Shown: positions 51,124 to 60,225 of the stretch, piece after piece
Numbering within the stretch: position 1 is the stretch's first letter
Layout: the number at the start of each line of letters is the position of its first letter
Origin: Nitrosomonadales bacterium
GTDB lineage: Bacteria > Pseudomonadota > Gammaproteobacteria > Burkholderiales > Gallionellaceae
Length of the DNA: 64,000 bases
Direction: 5' to 3'
Assembly: GCA_023259065.1 (NCBI GenBank)
Contig: JAHFQY010000001.1
Location: 66,072-130,071, forward strand
Notes under the pieces: model-generated
The model's input: only the letters and a program-made list of their open reading frames with translations
Databases searched by the model: none
Told to the model about the DNA's origin: nothing
Position numbers and translations under genes: made by a program

Positions 51124-51375
51124 ATGCCGGACACATTGAACAAGCAGGAAGTCGCCATGTTGCGCAGTGAACTGGAAATGATGATGAACGAGCGCAACAG
51201 CCTGCTGAAGGTGGTGGGGGCCGCCGCCGTGCTGATGGCGAACACCGACGGGCGCGCCCTGCCGGCCGAGGCGGCAGAGGCCGCCGAAATGCTGTCGACG
51301 CTGGTGAACAAGCTGCCCGAAGAAACATTGCGCGAGGCGCTGGTGAGTGTGCATGCCGAAGTGGGAATAGGATAA
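51124..51375 (+). CDS. Hypothetical protein (83 aa)
   Basis: Complete ORF with GAGGAG upstream, colinear with neighbouring genes. Confidence 0.7.
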   Translation: MPDTLNKQEVAMLRSELEMMMNERNSLLKVVGAAAVLMANTDGRALPAEAAEAAEMLSTLVNKLPEETLREALVSVHAEVGIG

Positions 51376-51389
51376 CAGTAACTTTTTGA

Positions 51390-52571
51390 ATGGCCGCTCT
51401 GAGCATGGATAAAAAAATCGGTTTGATACTGTCGGGTGGCGGTGCGCGCGCAGCCTATCAGGTGGGGGTGTTGAAGGCGATCTCGGAAATTATTCCGCGC
51501 CAGGCGCGCAGTCCATTTTCGATCATCTGCGGTACTTCTGCCGGCGCAATCAACGCTGTTACCCTGGCGGTGAATGCGGGAAATTTCCGCCAGGGCGTGC
51601 AGTATCTGCTGAGTTTCTGGAAGCATGCGCAGGTCGATCATATTTATCGGGCTGATCCGGTGGGCGTGTTCAGCAATACCTCGCGCTGGATTGCCGGGCT
51701 GATCTTGAGCAGCATGGGCAGCAACAAGCTGAACCGGGTATCGTTGCTGGACAATGCGCCGCTGGTGGATCTGCTGAATGAAACGCTGCCCTGCGACAAG
51801 ATCCAGGACAGCATCGAGAGCGGACATCTGCATGCATTGAGCATTACTGCATCCGGCTATACCTCCGAACAATCGGTGACATTCTTTCAGGGGGTCAAGG
51901 GCATACATCCCTGGCAACGCGCACGCCGCCTGGGCATCCCTGCCAGAATCGAGGCGCGGCATTTGCAGGCATCCTCCGCCATTCCCTTCCTGTTTCCCGC
52001 GGTGCGCATCAACCGCGAATATTTTGGCGATGGCTCGATGCGCCAGATTGCACCGGTCAGTTCGGCCTTGCATCTGGGGGCGTGCCGGGTGCTGGTGATA
52101 GGCGTGGGGCAAAGCGTGAATGAGCAAAGCAAACGCCGCCGCAGTTATGAATATCCCTCGCTGGCGCAGATTGCCGGGCATGCCATGAACAGTATTTTTC
52201 TCGACAGTCTGGAGCTGGATCTGGAGCGCTTGCGCCGCATCAATCACACCGTCAGCATGCTGAGCGAGGACAAGCGCCGGGATATCAATCTGCAGCACGT
52301 GGATGTGCTGGTGATACAGCCCAGCGAGTCGATAGAGAAAATTGCCCAGCGCTATGCCGGCAACCTGCCCTGGGCGATACGCTTCCTGCTGCGCCTGGTG
52401 GGGGCAATGCGGCGCAGCGGGGCAAACCTGGTGAGCTACCTGCTGTTTGACAAGGCGTTCTGCCGTGCCTTGATTGATCTGGGCTATCAGGATGCCATGC
52501 GGCGCAGGGAGGAAATACTGTTGCTGCTGGATACGCGAGTTGAAATTCCCGAGGGCAAGCTGCAGCAATGA
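51390..52571 (+). CDS. Patatin-like phospholipase family protein
   Basis: LSGGGARAAYQVGVLKAI oxyanion motif, GTSAG nucleophile elbow, DGSMRQ. Confidence 0.9.
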   Translation: MAALSMDKKIGLILSGGGARAAYQVGVLKAISEIIPRQARSPFSIICGTSAGAINAVTLAVNAGNFRQGVQYLLSFWKHAQVDHIYRADPVGVFSNTSRWIAGLILSSMGSNKLNRVSLLDNAPLVDLLNETLPCDKIQDSIESGHLHALSITASGYTSEQSVTFFQGVKGIHPWQRARRLGIPARIEARHLQASSAIPFLFPAVRINREYFGDGSMRQIAPVSSALHLGACRVLVIGVGQSVNEQSKRRRSYEYPSLAQIAGHAMNSIFLDSLELDLERLRRINHTVSMLSEDKRRDINLQHVDVLVIQPSESIEKIAQRYAGNLPWAIRFLLRLVGAMRRSGANLVSYLLFDKAFCRALIDLGYQDAMRRREEILLLLDTRVEIPEGKLQQ

Positions 52572-53605
52572 GCAAGATCATCGAGACTGTTGCTGTGCCC
52601 AAGCCGCTGACCTTTGCCCTGCTGCGCTTGCTGGGTGATGGCGAGTTTCATTCCGGAGAAGTGCTGGCGCAAAAGCTGGGCGTTTCACGCGCCAGCGTCA
52701 ACAACGCATTGCACGGGGTCGGGCAATACGGGCTGACGCTGCACAGCGTGCGCGGCCGCGGCTATCGCCTGGCTGAAGCGCCGCAGTGGCTGGATGTGGC
52801 CAGTGTGCGCAAGCATCTGGGAGCGCGTGGCGGGGAATTCCACCTCGAGATTGCCGAACACGCTGCGTCCAGCAACTCGGAGATGCTGCAACGCGCCGCC
52901 CGGCAAGCCCCCAGTGGCAGCGTGCTGGCGCTGGAGTGGCAGAGCGGGGGGCGCGGCAGGCTGGGGCGCACCTGGCACTCCGGTTTGGGCAACGCCCTCA
53001 CCTTTTCCTTGCTGTGGCGCTTTGACTGCGGGCTGGCCGGATTGTCGGGATTGAGCCTGGCGACAGGCGTGGCGCTGATACGCGTGTTGCGCCAATGCGG
53101 TGTGGACAGTGCCCGCCTCAAGTGGCCCAACGATGTGCTGGGCCCCAACGGAAAACTGGCCGGCATCCTGATCGAGGCCCAGGGCGATATGCTGGGGCCG
53201 AGTGCGGTGGTGATCGGGGTGGGATTGAATTTGCGCCTGCCGCAGCAGGTTCTGCAACACATAGATCAAGCCGTGACCGACCTGTCGCAAATGACGGATG
53301 CAGTGCCCGAGCGCAATAATTTGCTGGCGCTGTTGTTGCTTGAGCTGGCAAATGTGCTGCGCGAGTTTGCACAACACGGCTTTGCCGGTTTGCATGCCGA
53401 ATGGGAAAGTTATCATGCCTGCCAGAATCAGCAGGTGCAACTGCTGTTGCCCGATGGCAAAGATATTCGCGGTACCGTGCTGGGGGTGACGCCGGAGGGT
53501 GCGCTGCTGCTGGAAACACCCTGCCGCGTAACCGGGCAGCCGGAGATCAGGGTGTTCAATGCGGGTGAAATCAGCCTGAGGAGGGTAGACAATGTTGCTG
53601 CTTGA
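52568..53605 (+). CDS. birA: Biotin--[acetyl-CoA-carboxylase] ligase / BirA
   Basis: N-terminal HTH; GGRGRLGRTWHS; RLKWPNDVLGPNGKLAGILIE. Confidence 0.95.
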   Translation: MSKIIETVAVPKPLTFALLRLLGDGEFHSGEVLAQKLGVSRASVNNALHGVGQYGLTLHSVRGRGYRLAEAPQWLDVASVRKHLGARGGEFHLEIAEHAASSNSEMLQRAARQAPSGSVLALEWQSGGRGRLGRTWHSGLGNALTFSLLWRFDCGLAGLSGLSLATGVALIRVLRQCGVDSARLKWPNDVLGPNGKLAGILIEAQGDMLGPSAVVIGVGLNLRLPQQVLQHIDQAVTDLSQMTDAVPERNNLLALLLLELANVLREFAQHGFAGLHAEWESYHACQNQQVQLLLPDGKDIRGTVLGVTPEGALLLETPCRVTGQPEIRVFNAGEISLRRVDNVAA

Positions 53606-54314
53606 TGTGGGTAACAGCCGCAGCAAATGGGCGCTGCTGGAAAACGGCGCATGGGCGCAGCAGGGGGTCGCCGACAACAAGGATAGGCCCGCCTTGCGCG
53701 TTGCGCTGTCTGCCTTGCCGCCACAACAGCGGGTGCTTGCTTCCAACGTGGCGGGCGAGTCCATGGCGCAGCTGCTGCGCGAACTGGGCGAGATGTGGTC
53801 CTGCCCGGTGCAGATGGTCAAGGCGCAGGCGCAACAGTGCGGCGTGCGCAATTTGTACGAGCAGCCCGCGCAACTGGGCAGCGACCGCTGGCTGGCGCTG
53901 ATTGCGGCCTGGCGCAGGGTGGGGGGCGCGTGCCTGGTGGTGAATTGCGGCACGGCCACGACAGTGGATGCACTCTCTGCCACGGGCGATTTTATGGGCG
54001 GGCTGATACTGCCCGGCATGGACCTGATGCAGCGCAGCCTGGTGAGCAATGCGGCGCAGCTGGGCGCGGATGCGGGGAAGCTTTGCGAGTTTCCGCGCAA
54101 CACCGCAGATGCGATATATAGCGGGGTAATGCGTGCGACAATTGGCGCTGTTCAACAGCAATACGCTTTGCTGGCTGCGCGGCAGGCTGTCAGCTGCATA
54201 ATCAGCGGCGGGGCTGCCGCGGCTTTGCATCCGCATTTGGAGATGCCGTGCGAACAGGTGGATAACCTGGTGTTGCAAGGCTTGTATATAACTGCACAGG
54301 AGATACGGGCGTGA
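53592..54314 (+). CDS. coaX: Type III pantothenate kinase
   Basis: LLLDVGNSRSKWAL; LGSDRWLALIAAWR; VVNCGTATTVDAL. Confidence 0.93.
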   Translation: MLLLDVGNSRSKWALLENGAWAQQGVADNKDRPALRVALSALPPQQRVLASNVAGESMAQLLRELGEMWSCPVQMVKAQAQQCGVRNLYEQPAQLGSDRWLALIAAWRRVGGACLVVNCGTATTVDALSATGDFMGGLILPGMDLMQRSLVSNAAQLGADAGKLCEFPRNTADAIYSGVMRATIGAVQQQYALLAARQAVSCIISGGAAAALHPHLEMPCEQVDNLVLQGLYITAQEIRA

Positions 54315-55051
54315 TGAGGTGGTTTGTGGTTTTGTTGGTGCTGGCTAATGTGCTGTTCTTTGCGCTGATGCAATGGGGGGGCAGGCTGGGCGGAGAGGAC
54401 AGGAATGTTCAGCCACTGGCTGCGCTCAATCCGGAGAAAATCAGGCTGATAGGCGCACCCGCAGTATCAGCCGCGCCAGTAGCGAGTGTTGCAGTGGCGA
54501 GTGTTGTCCCGCCGCCAGCTCCTCCAGTTGCGGCGCCGGTGGTGATAGCGTCCGCGCCATCACCCGTGCCTGTGGCACGCGTTGCAGAGAATAGCTGCAT
54601 GGAGTGGGGCGAATTTTCCGGGTCTGATTTGAGCCGGGCGGAAAAGGCGCTGGCCCAGCTGAAGCTGGGTGACAAGCTGGCGCAACGCACGGTGGAATAT
54701 GCGCATGGCTACTGGGTCTACATCCCACCGCTGAAGAAACATGCAAACCGGGTGAAAAAAATCCAGCAGCTGAAAGAGCTGGGCGTGGAAGATTATTTTG
54801 TGGTGCAGGAATCCGGGCAATGGCTGAATGCCATTTCACTGGGTGTGTTCAAGACAGAAGAAGCGGCAAAAAATTACCAGGCCGAATTGAACAAGAAAGG
54901 CATCAAGCCGACCAGGGTGGGCGAGCGGGCAATCAAATTGAAATTTACCGTGTTTGTGCTCAAGCATGTGGATGCTGCAGGAGCGACCCAGCTTGCGGCA
55001 TGGCAGAAAGACTACGCCGGTAGCGAGCTGAAGACGGTAGCGTGTGAGTAG
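54311..55051 (+). CDS. SPOR domain-containing protein
   Basis: N-terminal TM, Ala/Pro-rich linker, C-terminal SPOR-like repeats (YWVYIPPLKKHANRVKKIQQLKELGVEDYFVVQ). Confidence 0.85.
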   Translation: MMRWFVVLLVLANVLFFALMQWGGRLGGEDRNVQPLAALNPEKIRLIGAPAVSAAPVASVAVASVVPPPAPPVAAPVVIASAPSPVPVARVAENSCMEWGEFSGSDLSRAEKALAQLKLGDKLAQRTVEYAHGYWVYIPPLKKHANRVKKIQQLKELGVEDYFVVQESGQWLNAISLGVFKTEEAAKNYQAELNKKGIKPTRVGERAIKLKFTVFVLKHVDAAGATQLAAWQKDYAGSELKTVACE

Positions 55052-55123
55052 TTTTGTTACTTACACAGCAGTCAGGAATTATCACAACAAGAATACCTAT
55101 GATATTTATTCAGGAAAATTGTT

Positions 55124-55195
55124 CTTGTAGGAGCGGGCCCTGCCCGCGAAAGCGCAGTGGGATTGCTTGTCGCAGGCATGGCCAGCTCCTACAAG
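55124..55195. repeat. Inverted pair of REP elements (BIME-like)
   Basis: CTTGTAGGAGCGGGCCCTGCCCGCGA and, inverted, TCGCAGGCATGGCCAGCTCCTACAAG. Confidence 0.88.
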
Positions 55196-55383
55196 CCTGC
55201 CATGGCCCGCAAATTGAGCATTATTAATGTCGCCATACATACTGACTGCTGAGTAATTCGCGACACTTTTAATCCCACCCAGCCTCACTTTGACCCGCAA
55301 GGGGTACACCGTTGGGTGCCCGCACTGCGTGCGCCCGCGCCTCTGGCAAAAGGGAGATACGCTCTGCATACAAACCCTGGCGG

Positions 55384-55408
55384 GTTCCCCACTTTGTAAA
55401 AGGGGGGT
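55384..55408. repeat. TTCCCCACTTTGTAAAAGGGGGG dispersed repeat (second copy)
   Basis: Matches 28084-28122. Confidence 0.65.
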
Positions 55409-55414
55409 ATAACC

Positions 55415-55525
55415 CAATACTGTTCGGATAAAGCTTTCCATCTCCCTCCGCTTCGCTCCCCCCTCTCCCGCTTGCGGGAGAGGGGGATGGTACGGTAGGG
55501 GAAAATTACTAACCGAACAGCATTG
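55415..55525. mobile_element. MITE-like element, TIR CAATACTGTTCGG / CCGAACAGCATTG, flanked by GGGTATAACC direct repeats
   Basis: 13-bp TIR with one mismatch; 10-bp flanking direct repeats 55405-55414 and 55526-55535. Confidence 0.65.
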
Positions 55526-56257
55526 GGGTATAACCAGCGACTTTGCTGTTGTTTTTTGACAGCCTAGTCGAATGGCTAGTAGTTTCATCAGGGGGAGTGG
55601 AGTTGTTTCATCTGGTTGTCATGATTTATGTAAATCTCAATAGGGCGTGTTTCCCGCCCTGGTAGACCGTCTCAGTATAACCATTACCGTTCGCAGTGAG
55701 TTTGCCTAACCATGTAGACCACACAAATGCATGCCTTCGACAAGCCCAGGCCGAGCGATACATAATTATTTTCTGAGGCGAGCTACTCGCTAGCGGTGCT
55801 GTTTTTGAATATATTGCGCGGTCTTTGCCAGAATCAGCCAAACTGCCTATGTGTTTTTTGGAATTTATGGCAGACTTGATCAAGTGAAATCAATCTGAAT
55901 TTTCTTATGCTCACGGTCATCTCTTTAACTGTTTGTGTCACCCAAGCATGGTGTATGACGCCAACCTGGTCTGTTGGTATGTTGCAACAAGAGCAGCATT
56001 TGACTGAGTTGAGGAGCGTGGCAGAATGCCGCAGAGTCTACAAAATATGGGGCGCGCAGCGATCAGGCATATGGTAGTCAGTGCGCTTGGCCACAACCCA
56101 GCCGAAAAAAACAAGCAATGCAGGGAGATAACTCACCAGACCATGCGACCCAGCCGCAGAAGCGGTAAATCGCTGGGTAAGCTTTCTACAGGGTGCGTAT
56201 CAATTCTGCAACTTTAGAGAGCACAGGCTGATAGTTCAGCGCGCAGCGAGTGACGGA

Positions 56258-59200
56258 ATGCCGATGCTCAGGACGTGCATAGGAGTAATGTCCATGACAT
56301 ACAATAGCAATAGAGCGGTACACCCCCTGTTTTCGCCTGCCATTACCCTGCTGAACCGCATAAATTATACCAAGAAATTCACGTTGCTGTGGTTGGTGTC
56401 ACTGGTTGCGATTGCGGTGGTGGTGTACAGTCTGTTCGTCAACCTCAACCGCATTATCCAACCCTCGCAGCGGCAGATTGAAGGAGTCGCGCTGATCAAG
56501 CCGATTTCCAGAACGGTGCAACTCTTCCAGCAACTCCGTGGAGTTTCGGCAGCGCTGCTTTCAGGTAACGAGTCTTTCCGCAACAGGCGCGCCGCCAAGG
56601 AAAAGGAAGCCGCCAGATTCTTTGATGAAATGGAAGCGGAGTTACCCGCCAGCTTGAGCGCAGGCGAAGACTTCCAGCGCATCAAGATAAACTGGACGAA
56701 GTTGCGAAAGGATGGGCCAGAGTGGACGGCCACCGAGAATTTCGCCGCGCATACCCGCCTGATCGAGCAGCTTCAGATGTTCGTGGTATTCGTTGCCGAT
56801 AAATATTCACTGACCCTGGATCCAGAGCTCGCCTCATTTTATTTGATCAATACTTCGCTCAACGAGCTGCCTCGCACGCTCGAACATCTGGGTAAAATTC
56901 GTGCCTACGGCACCAGTATTCTGTCTGAAAAGCGCATCAACGAGAGCCGGAAGATCGAATTGAGGATCATGATGGCCGAGCTCGATAGTTCTCTCAAATA
57001 TCTCGGCGCCAGCCTGGAGAAGACCGCTCGCCATAACCCGGCAGTGCAAAGCTCACTCCGGGCAACTTATAGGGATATTGTCAGCTCGGTGCAGCAAGTT
57101 ACCGATATTGTGACATTCGATATACTCACCAGCCATTTTTCCATGGCTCCAGAGTCCTTTCTGGATATAGCTACTGCTACGATCGACAATAGCTACGCGC
57201 AAATGTACGACTCTCTGCTGCCGATGGCCGAGACGTTGATCAAGGCGCGCATCAACCGCGCAAAGCAGGAGCTGCTTACCACTGTTGGGATATCCCTTCT
57301 GGTATTCGTGCTGGTAGTCTACCTGTCGATCAGTATCTACTACGCCATTGTCGGCAACATCAAGTCGCTCGCGCGCGCGGCCAGCGCTTTTGCCAACGGA
57401 AATCTGCAAATAAGGATCGACCTCAAGACAAAAGACGAGCTCAGTTGGGTGGGGGACAGCTTCAACGAAATGGCTGATGGATTCAACGCCATGCTTGGGG
57501 CGCAAAAGCGTGCCGAGGAATTACTTGCACGGGAAGGCCGCAAGAACGAAACCTTGTTGCGTGCCGCCAGCGACGGCATCCTCATCCTCGATCTTGAGGG
57601 TAGCGTGGTTCAGGCGAACGATGCGTTCTGCAAGATGCTCGGCTACTCAGCGGAGGAGTTGTCCGGCATGAATGCGGCACAGTGGAATGTGGAGTTTTCA
57701 GCAGCGCAGATCAAGGCGAACATCGCGGCGCTTGGGGATGCCGCCATGATGATTAAAACCAGGTATCGCCGCCGCGATGGCAGCATCATTGACATTGAAG
57801 TCAACATTGCCAAAGTGGACGTTGACGAACGGCAACTGGTGTATTGCTCGTCGCGCGATGTCACTCAGCGCAAACAGGAAGAGCGGGCGCTGGCCGAGAG
57901 CCGGGAAAAGCTCCATGCTGTTATCGAGACCGCGCTGGACGCTGTGGTGCAAATGGGTGCTGATGGCAGTATCACCGGCTGGAACAAGCAGGCGGAGAGA
58001 ACCTTCGACTGGACAGCGGAGCAGGCGGTCGGGCGGATGCTGAGCGAAACGATCATCCCGCCCCAATACCGCGAGGCGCATGTGCGCGGCTTGGAGCGTT
58101 TCCTGGCCTCTGGCAGGGGGACGGTTCTGAACACGCGCTTTGAAACTGTGGGGATGCGTCGTGGCGGTCACGAATTTCCCGTCGAATTGTCCATCACCGC
58201 AATCCATTCGGTGGATAAGTACGAATTCAACGGTTTTATTCGCGATATCACACAACAGAAAGAAGCCGAGAAGTTGATTTGGAACCAGGCCAACTTTGAC
58301 ACGCTGACCGGGCTGCCCAACCGCCATATGTTCCATGACCGCATGGAGCTGGAAATTAAGAAGGCGTTACGCACCGGGCTAAGGATGGCGCTGCTGTTCA
58401 TCGACCTCGACAAGTTCAAGGAGGTGAACGACACGATTGGGCACAGCATGGGTGACGTCCTACTGGCAGAAGCTGCGCGACGCATCAGCGGGTGCGCGCG
58501 CGAGACCGATACCGTGGCGCGCCTGGGTGGCGATGAGTTTACCGTCATCCTGGCGGAGATTGAAAATGACGGCAATGTTGAGCGGGTGGCCGAAAGCATA
58601 CTGCAAAGCCTGGCTGAGCCATTCCGGCTGGGAGACGAAACTGCCTATATTTCAGCCAGCATCGGTATCACGCTGTATCCCCTTGATGCCACCGAAATGG
58701 AAGACTTGCTCAAGAACGCCGACCAGGCGATGTATGTGGCAAAGAGCAAGGGGCATAACCGCTTCGAATATTTCACGCAATCCATGCAGCAAGCCGCACA
58801 AGCCCGGCTGCGCTTGACCAACGAGCTGCGCGGAGCATTGGCTGACGGCCAGTTCAGAATCTATTACCAGCCCATCGTGGATATGAAGACTGGGCGCATT
58901 AACAAAGCTGAGGCGCTGATCCGCTGGCAACATCCGGAGCGCGGCATGGTCAGCCCGGCCCAATTCATCCCGTTGGCCGAAGAAACCGGGTTGATCGTCG
59001 AGATCGGCGATTGGGTGTTCAGGGAGTCGGCGCAACAGGTAAAACGCTGGAGGATGATATACGATGCCGAATTCCAGATCAGTGTGAACGTGTCGCCAGT
59101 GCAGTTTTGCAGCACAACCAGTTGTGCAGGCAAGGCATGGTTCAACTATTTGCGGGAACTGGACTTGACCGGACAGGCCGTGGTTATTGAAATCACAGAA

Positions 59201-59584
59201 GGCTTGCTGTTGAATGAAGATTCAGATGCCACCGGCAAATTGCTCGATTTCCGAGACGCAAGTATTCAGGTCGCGATCGACGATTTTGGCACTGGCTATT
59301 CTTCTTTGTCCTATCTGAAAAGATTCGATATCGACTATCTGAAGATCGACCAGTCATTCGTACGCAACCTGGCGACCGATTCGGACGATATGGCTTTATC
59401 CGAAGCCATCATCGTGATGGCGCATAAGCTCGGCCTGAAAGTGATTGCAGAAGGGGTGGAGACCGAATCGCAGCGTGAACTGCTGACCCAGGCAGGCTGC
59501 GATTTTGGTCAAGGGTATTGGTTCTCCAGGCCGATTTCGGGGGAGGCGTTTGAAGATTTGTTGAAAGCTGGGATGCGGGAATGA
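56258..59584 (+). CDS. Membrane sensor diguanylate cyclase/phosphodiesterase (HAMP-PAS-PAS-GGDEF-EAL)
   Basis: Two TMs, HAMP, two PAS regions, VARLGGDEF with upstream RxxD (RETD), EALIRWQHPERG EAL domain. Confidence 0.93.
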   Translation: MPMLRTCIGVMSMTYNSNRAVHPLFSPAITLLNRINYTKKFTLLWLVSLVAIAVVVYSLFVNLNRIIQPSQRQIEGVALIKPISRTVQLFQQLRGVSAALLSGNESFRNRRAAKEKEAARFFDEMEAELPASLSAGEDFQRIKINWTKLRKDGPEWTATENFAAHTRLIEQLQMFVVFVADKYSLTLDPELASFYLINTSLNELPRTLEHLGKIRAYGTSILSEKRINESRKIELRIMMAELDSSLKYLGASLEKTARHNPAVQSSLRATYRDIVSSVQQVTDIVTFDILTSHFSMAPESFLDIATATIDNSYAQMYDSLLPMAETLIKARINRAKQELLTTVGISLLVFVLVVYLSISIYYAIVGNIKSLARAASAFANGNLQIRIDLKTKDELSWVGDSFNEMADGFNAMLGAQKRAEELLAREGRKNETLLRAASDGILILDLEGSVVQANDAFCKMLGYSAEELSGMNAAQWNVEFSAAQIKANIAALGDAAMMIKTRYRRRDGSIIDIEVNIAKVDVDERQLVYCSSRDVTQRKQEERALAESREKLHAVIETALDAVVQMGADGSITGWNKQAERTFDWTAEQAVGRMLSETIIPPQYREAHVRGLERFLASGRGTVLNTRFETVGMRRGGHEFPVELSITAIHSVDKYEFNGFIRDITQQKEAEKLIWNQANFDTLTGLPNRHMFHDRMELEIKKALRTGLRMALLFIDLDKFKEVNDTIGHSMGDVLLAEAARRISGCARETDTVARLGGDEFTVILAEIENDGNVERVAESILQSLAEPFRLGDETAYISASIGITLYPLDATEMEDLLKNADQAMYVAKSKGHNRFEYFTQSMQQAAQARLRLTNELRGALADGQFRIYYQPIVDMKTGRINKAEALIRWQHPERGMVSPAQFIPLAEETGLIVEIGDWVFRESAQQVKRWRMIYDAEFQISVNVSPVQFCSTTSCAGKAWFNYLRELDLTGQAVVIEITEGLLLNEDSDATGKLLDFRDASIQVAIDDFGTGYSSLSYLKRFDIDYLKIDQSFVRNLATDSDDMALSEAIIVMAHKLGLKVIAEGVETESQRELLTQAGCDFGQGYWFSRPISGEAFEDLLKAGMRE

Positions 59585-59740
59585 ATTTCATGTACCCCGT
59601 TTGTTTTTTTGATGATTGACAGGCGGGGCCGAAATCAGGAGAATGCTGCCTCCTTGTGATGGATTGCCGCCCTTGTTGGTGTTTTTGGTGCGCATCATCC
59701 TTATGGGAGCTGAATGCAAAATGATTCGGCAACAGTTACC

Positions 59741-59817
59741 GGTGATATAGCTCAGGTGGTTAGAGCGCAGCACTCATAACGCTGAGGTCGGTGGTTCAAA
59801 TCCACCTATCACCACCA
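59741..59817 (+). tRNA. tRNA with CAT anticodon (Met, or Ile2 if lysidine-modified)
   Basis: GGTGATA...TATCACC acceptor stem, loop CTCATAA, GGTTCAAATCC T-arm, encoded CCA. Confidence 0.93.
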
Positions 59818-59825
59818 AAATAAAC

Positions 59826-59858
59826 GGGCTGGCTTGATTGCCGGCCCTTTTGTTTTTT
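59826..59858 (+). terminator. Rho-independent terminator after tRNA
   Basis: GGGCTGGC-ttgatt-GCCGGCCC then TTTTGTTTTTT. Confidence 0.8.
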
Positions 59859-59916
59859 GAAGTCGTGGCAGAAGGTTTACACGGAATTTGATGCTGGCGG
59901 CAACAAGCCGGGCAAT

Positions 59917-59950
59917 AAAAAACTCCAATCCGTGCGGATTGGAGTTTTTT
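59917..59950. terminator. Bidirectional rho-independent terminator
   Basis: AAAAAACTCCAATCC-gtgc-GGATTGGAGTTTTTT. Confidence 0.9.
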
Positions 59951-59985
59951 ATTTCAGTACTGATTTATTTCAATACGGGAATTGC

Positions 59986-60081
59986 CTAGTTGCCTGCGAA
60001 CAGTTCTTTCAGCATCCACAGTGAAAACAGTACTGCAGCAGCAGCGGTGCCAATTGCGCATACGGTTGCGATAAGTGCCAT
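59986..60081 (-). CDS. 31-aa single-TM microprotein
   Basis: MALIATVCAIGTAAAAVLFSLWMLKELFAGN; AGGAGGAG Shine-Dalgarno 7-8 nt upstream; strong terminator right downstream; absent from the ORF track because of size. Confidence 0.75.
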   Translation of the reverse strand: MALIATVCAIGTAAAAVLFSLWMLKELFAGN

Positions 60082-60225
60082 TTCGGTCTCCTCCTAATAA
60101 AAAACGAACGGCTGTTGAAATACAGCAGCGACAATCGTAGCACAATTTTAGCGCCGAAGATGAAAGCGGACCGTGATGCACGACTGCTTTACTCGGGTTT
60201 ACGACGGAATATTTGAAGGGTGTTC

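Noticed and set aside
51099-52568. 489-aa minus-strand ORF opposite the patatin-like gene
   Set aside because: Antisense shadow; the sense strand has clear patatin motifs.
56026-56217. 63-aa plus-strand ORF upstream of the GGDEF-EAL gene
   Set aside because: No RBS or recognisable features; likely random ORF in intergenic sequence.
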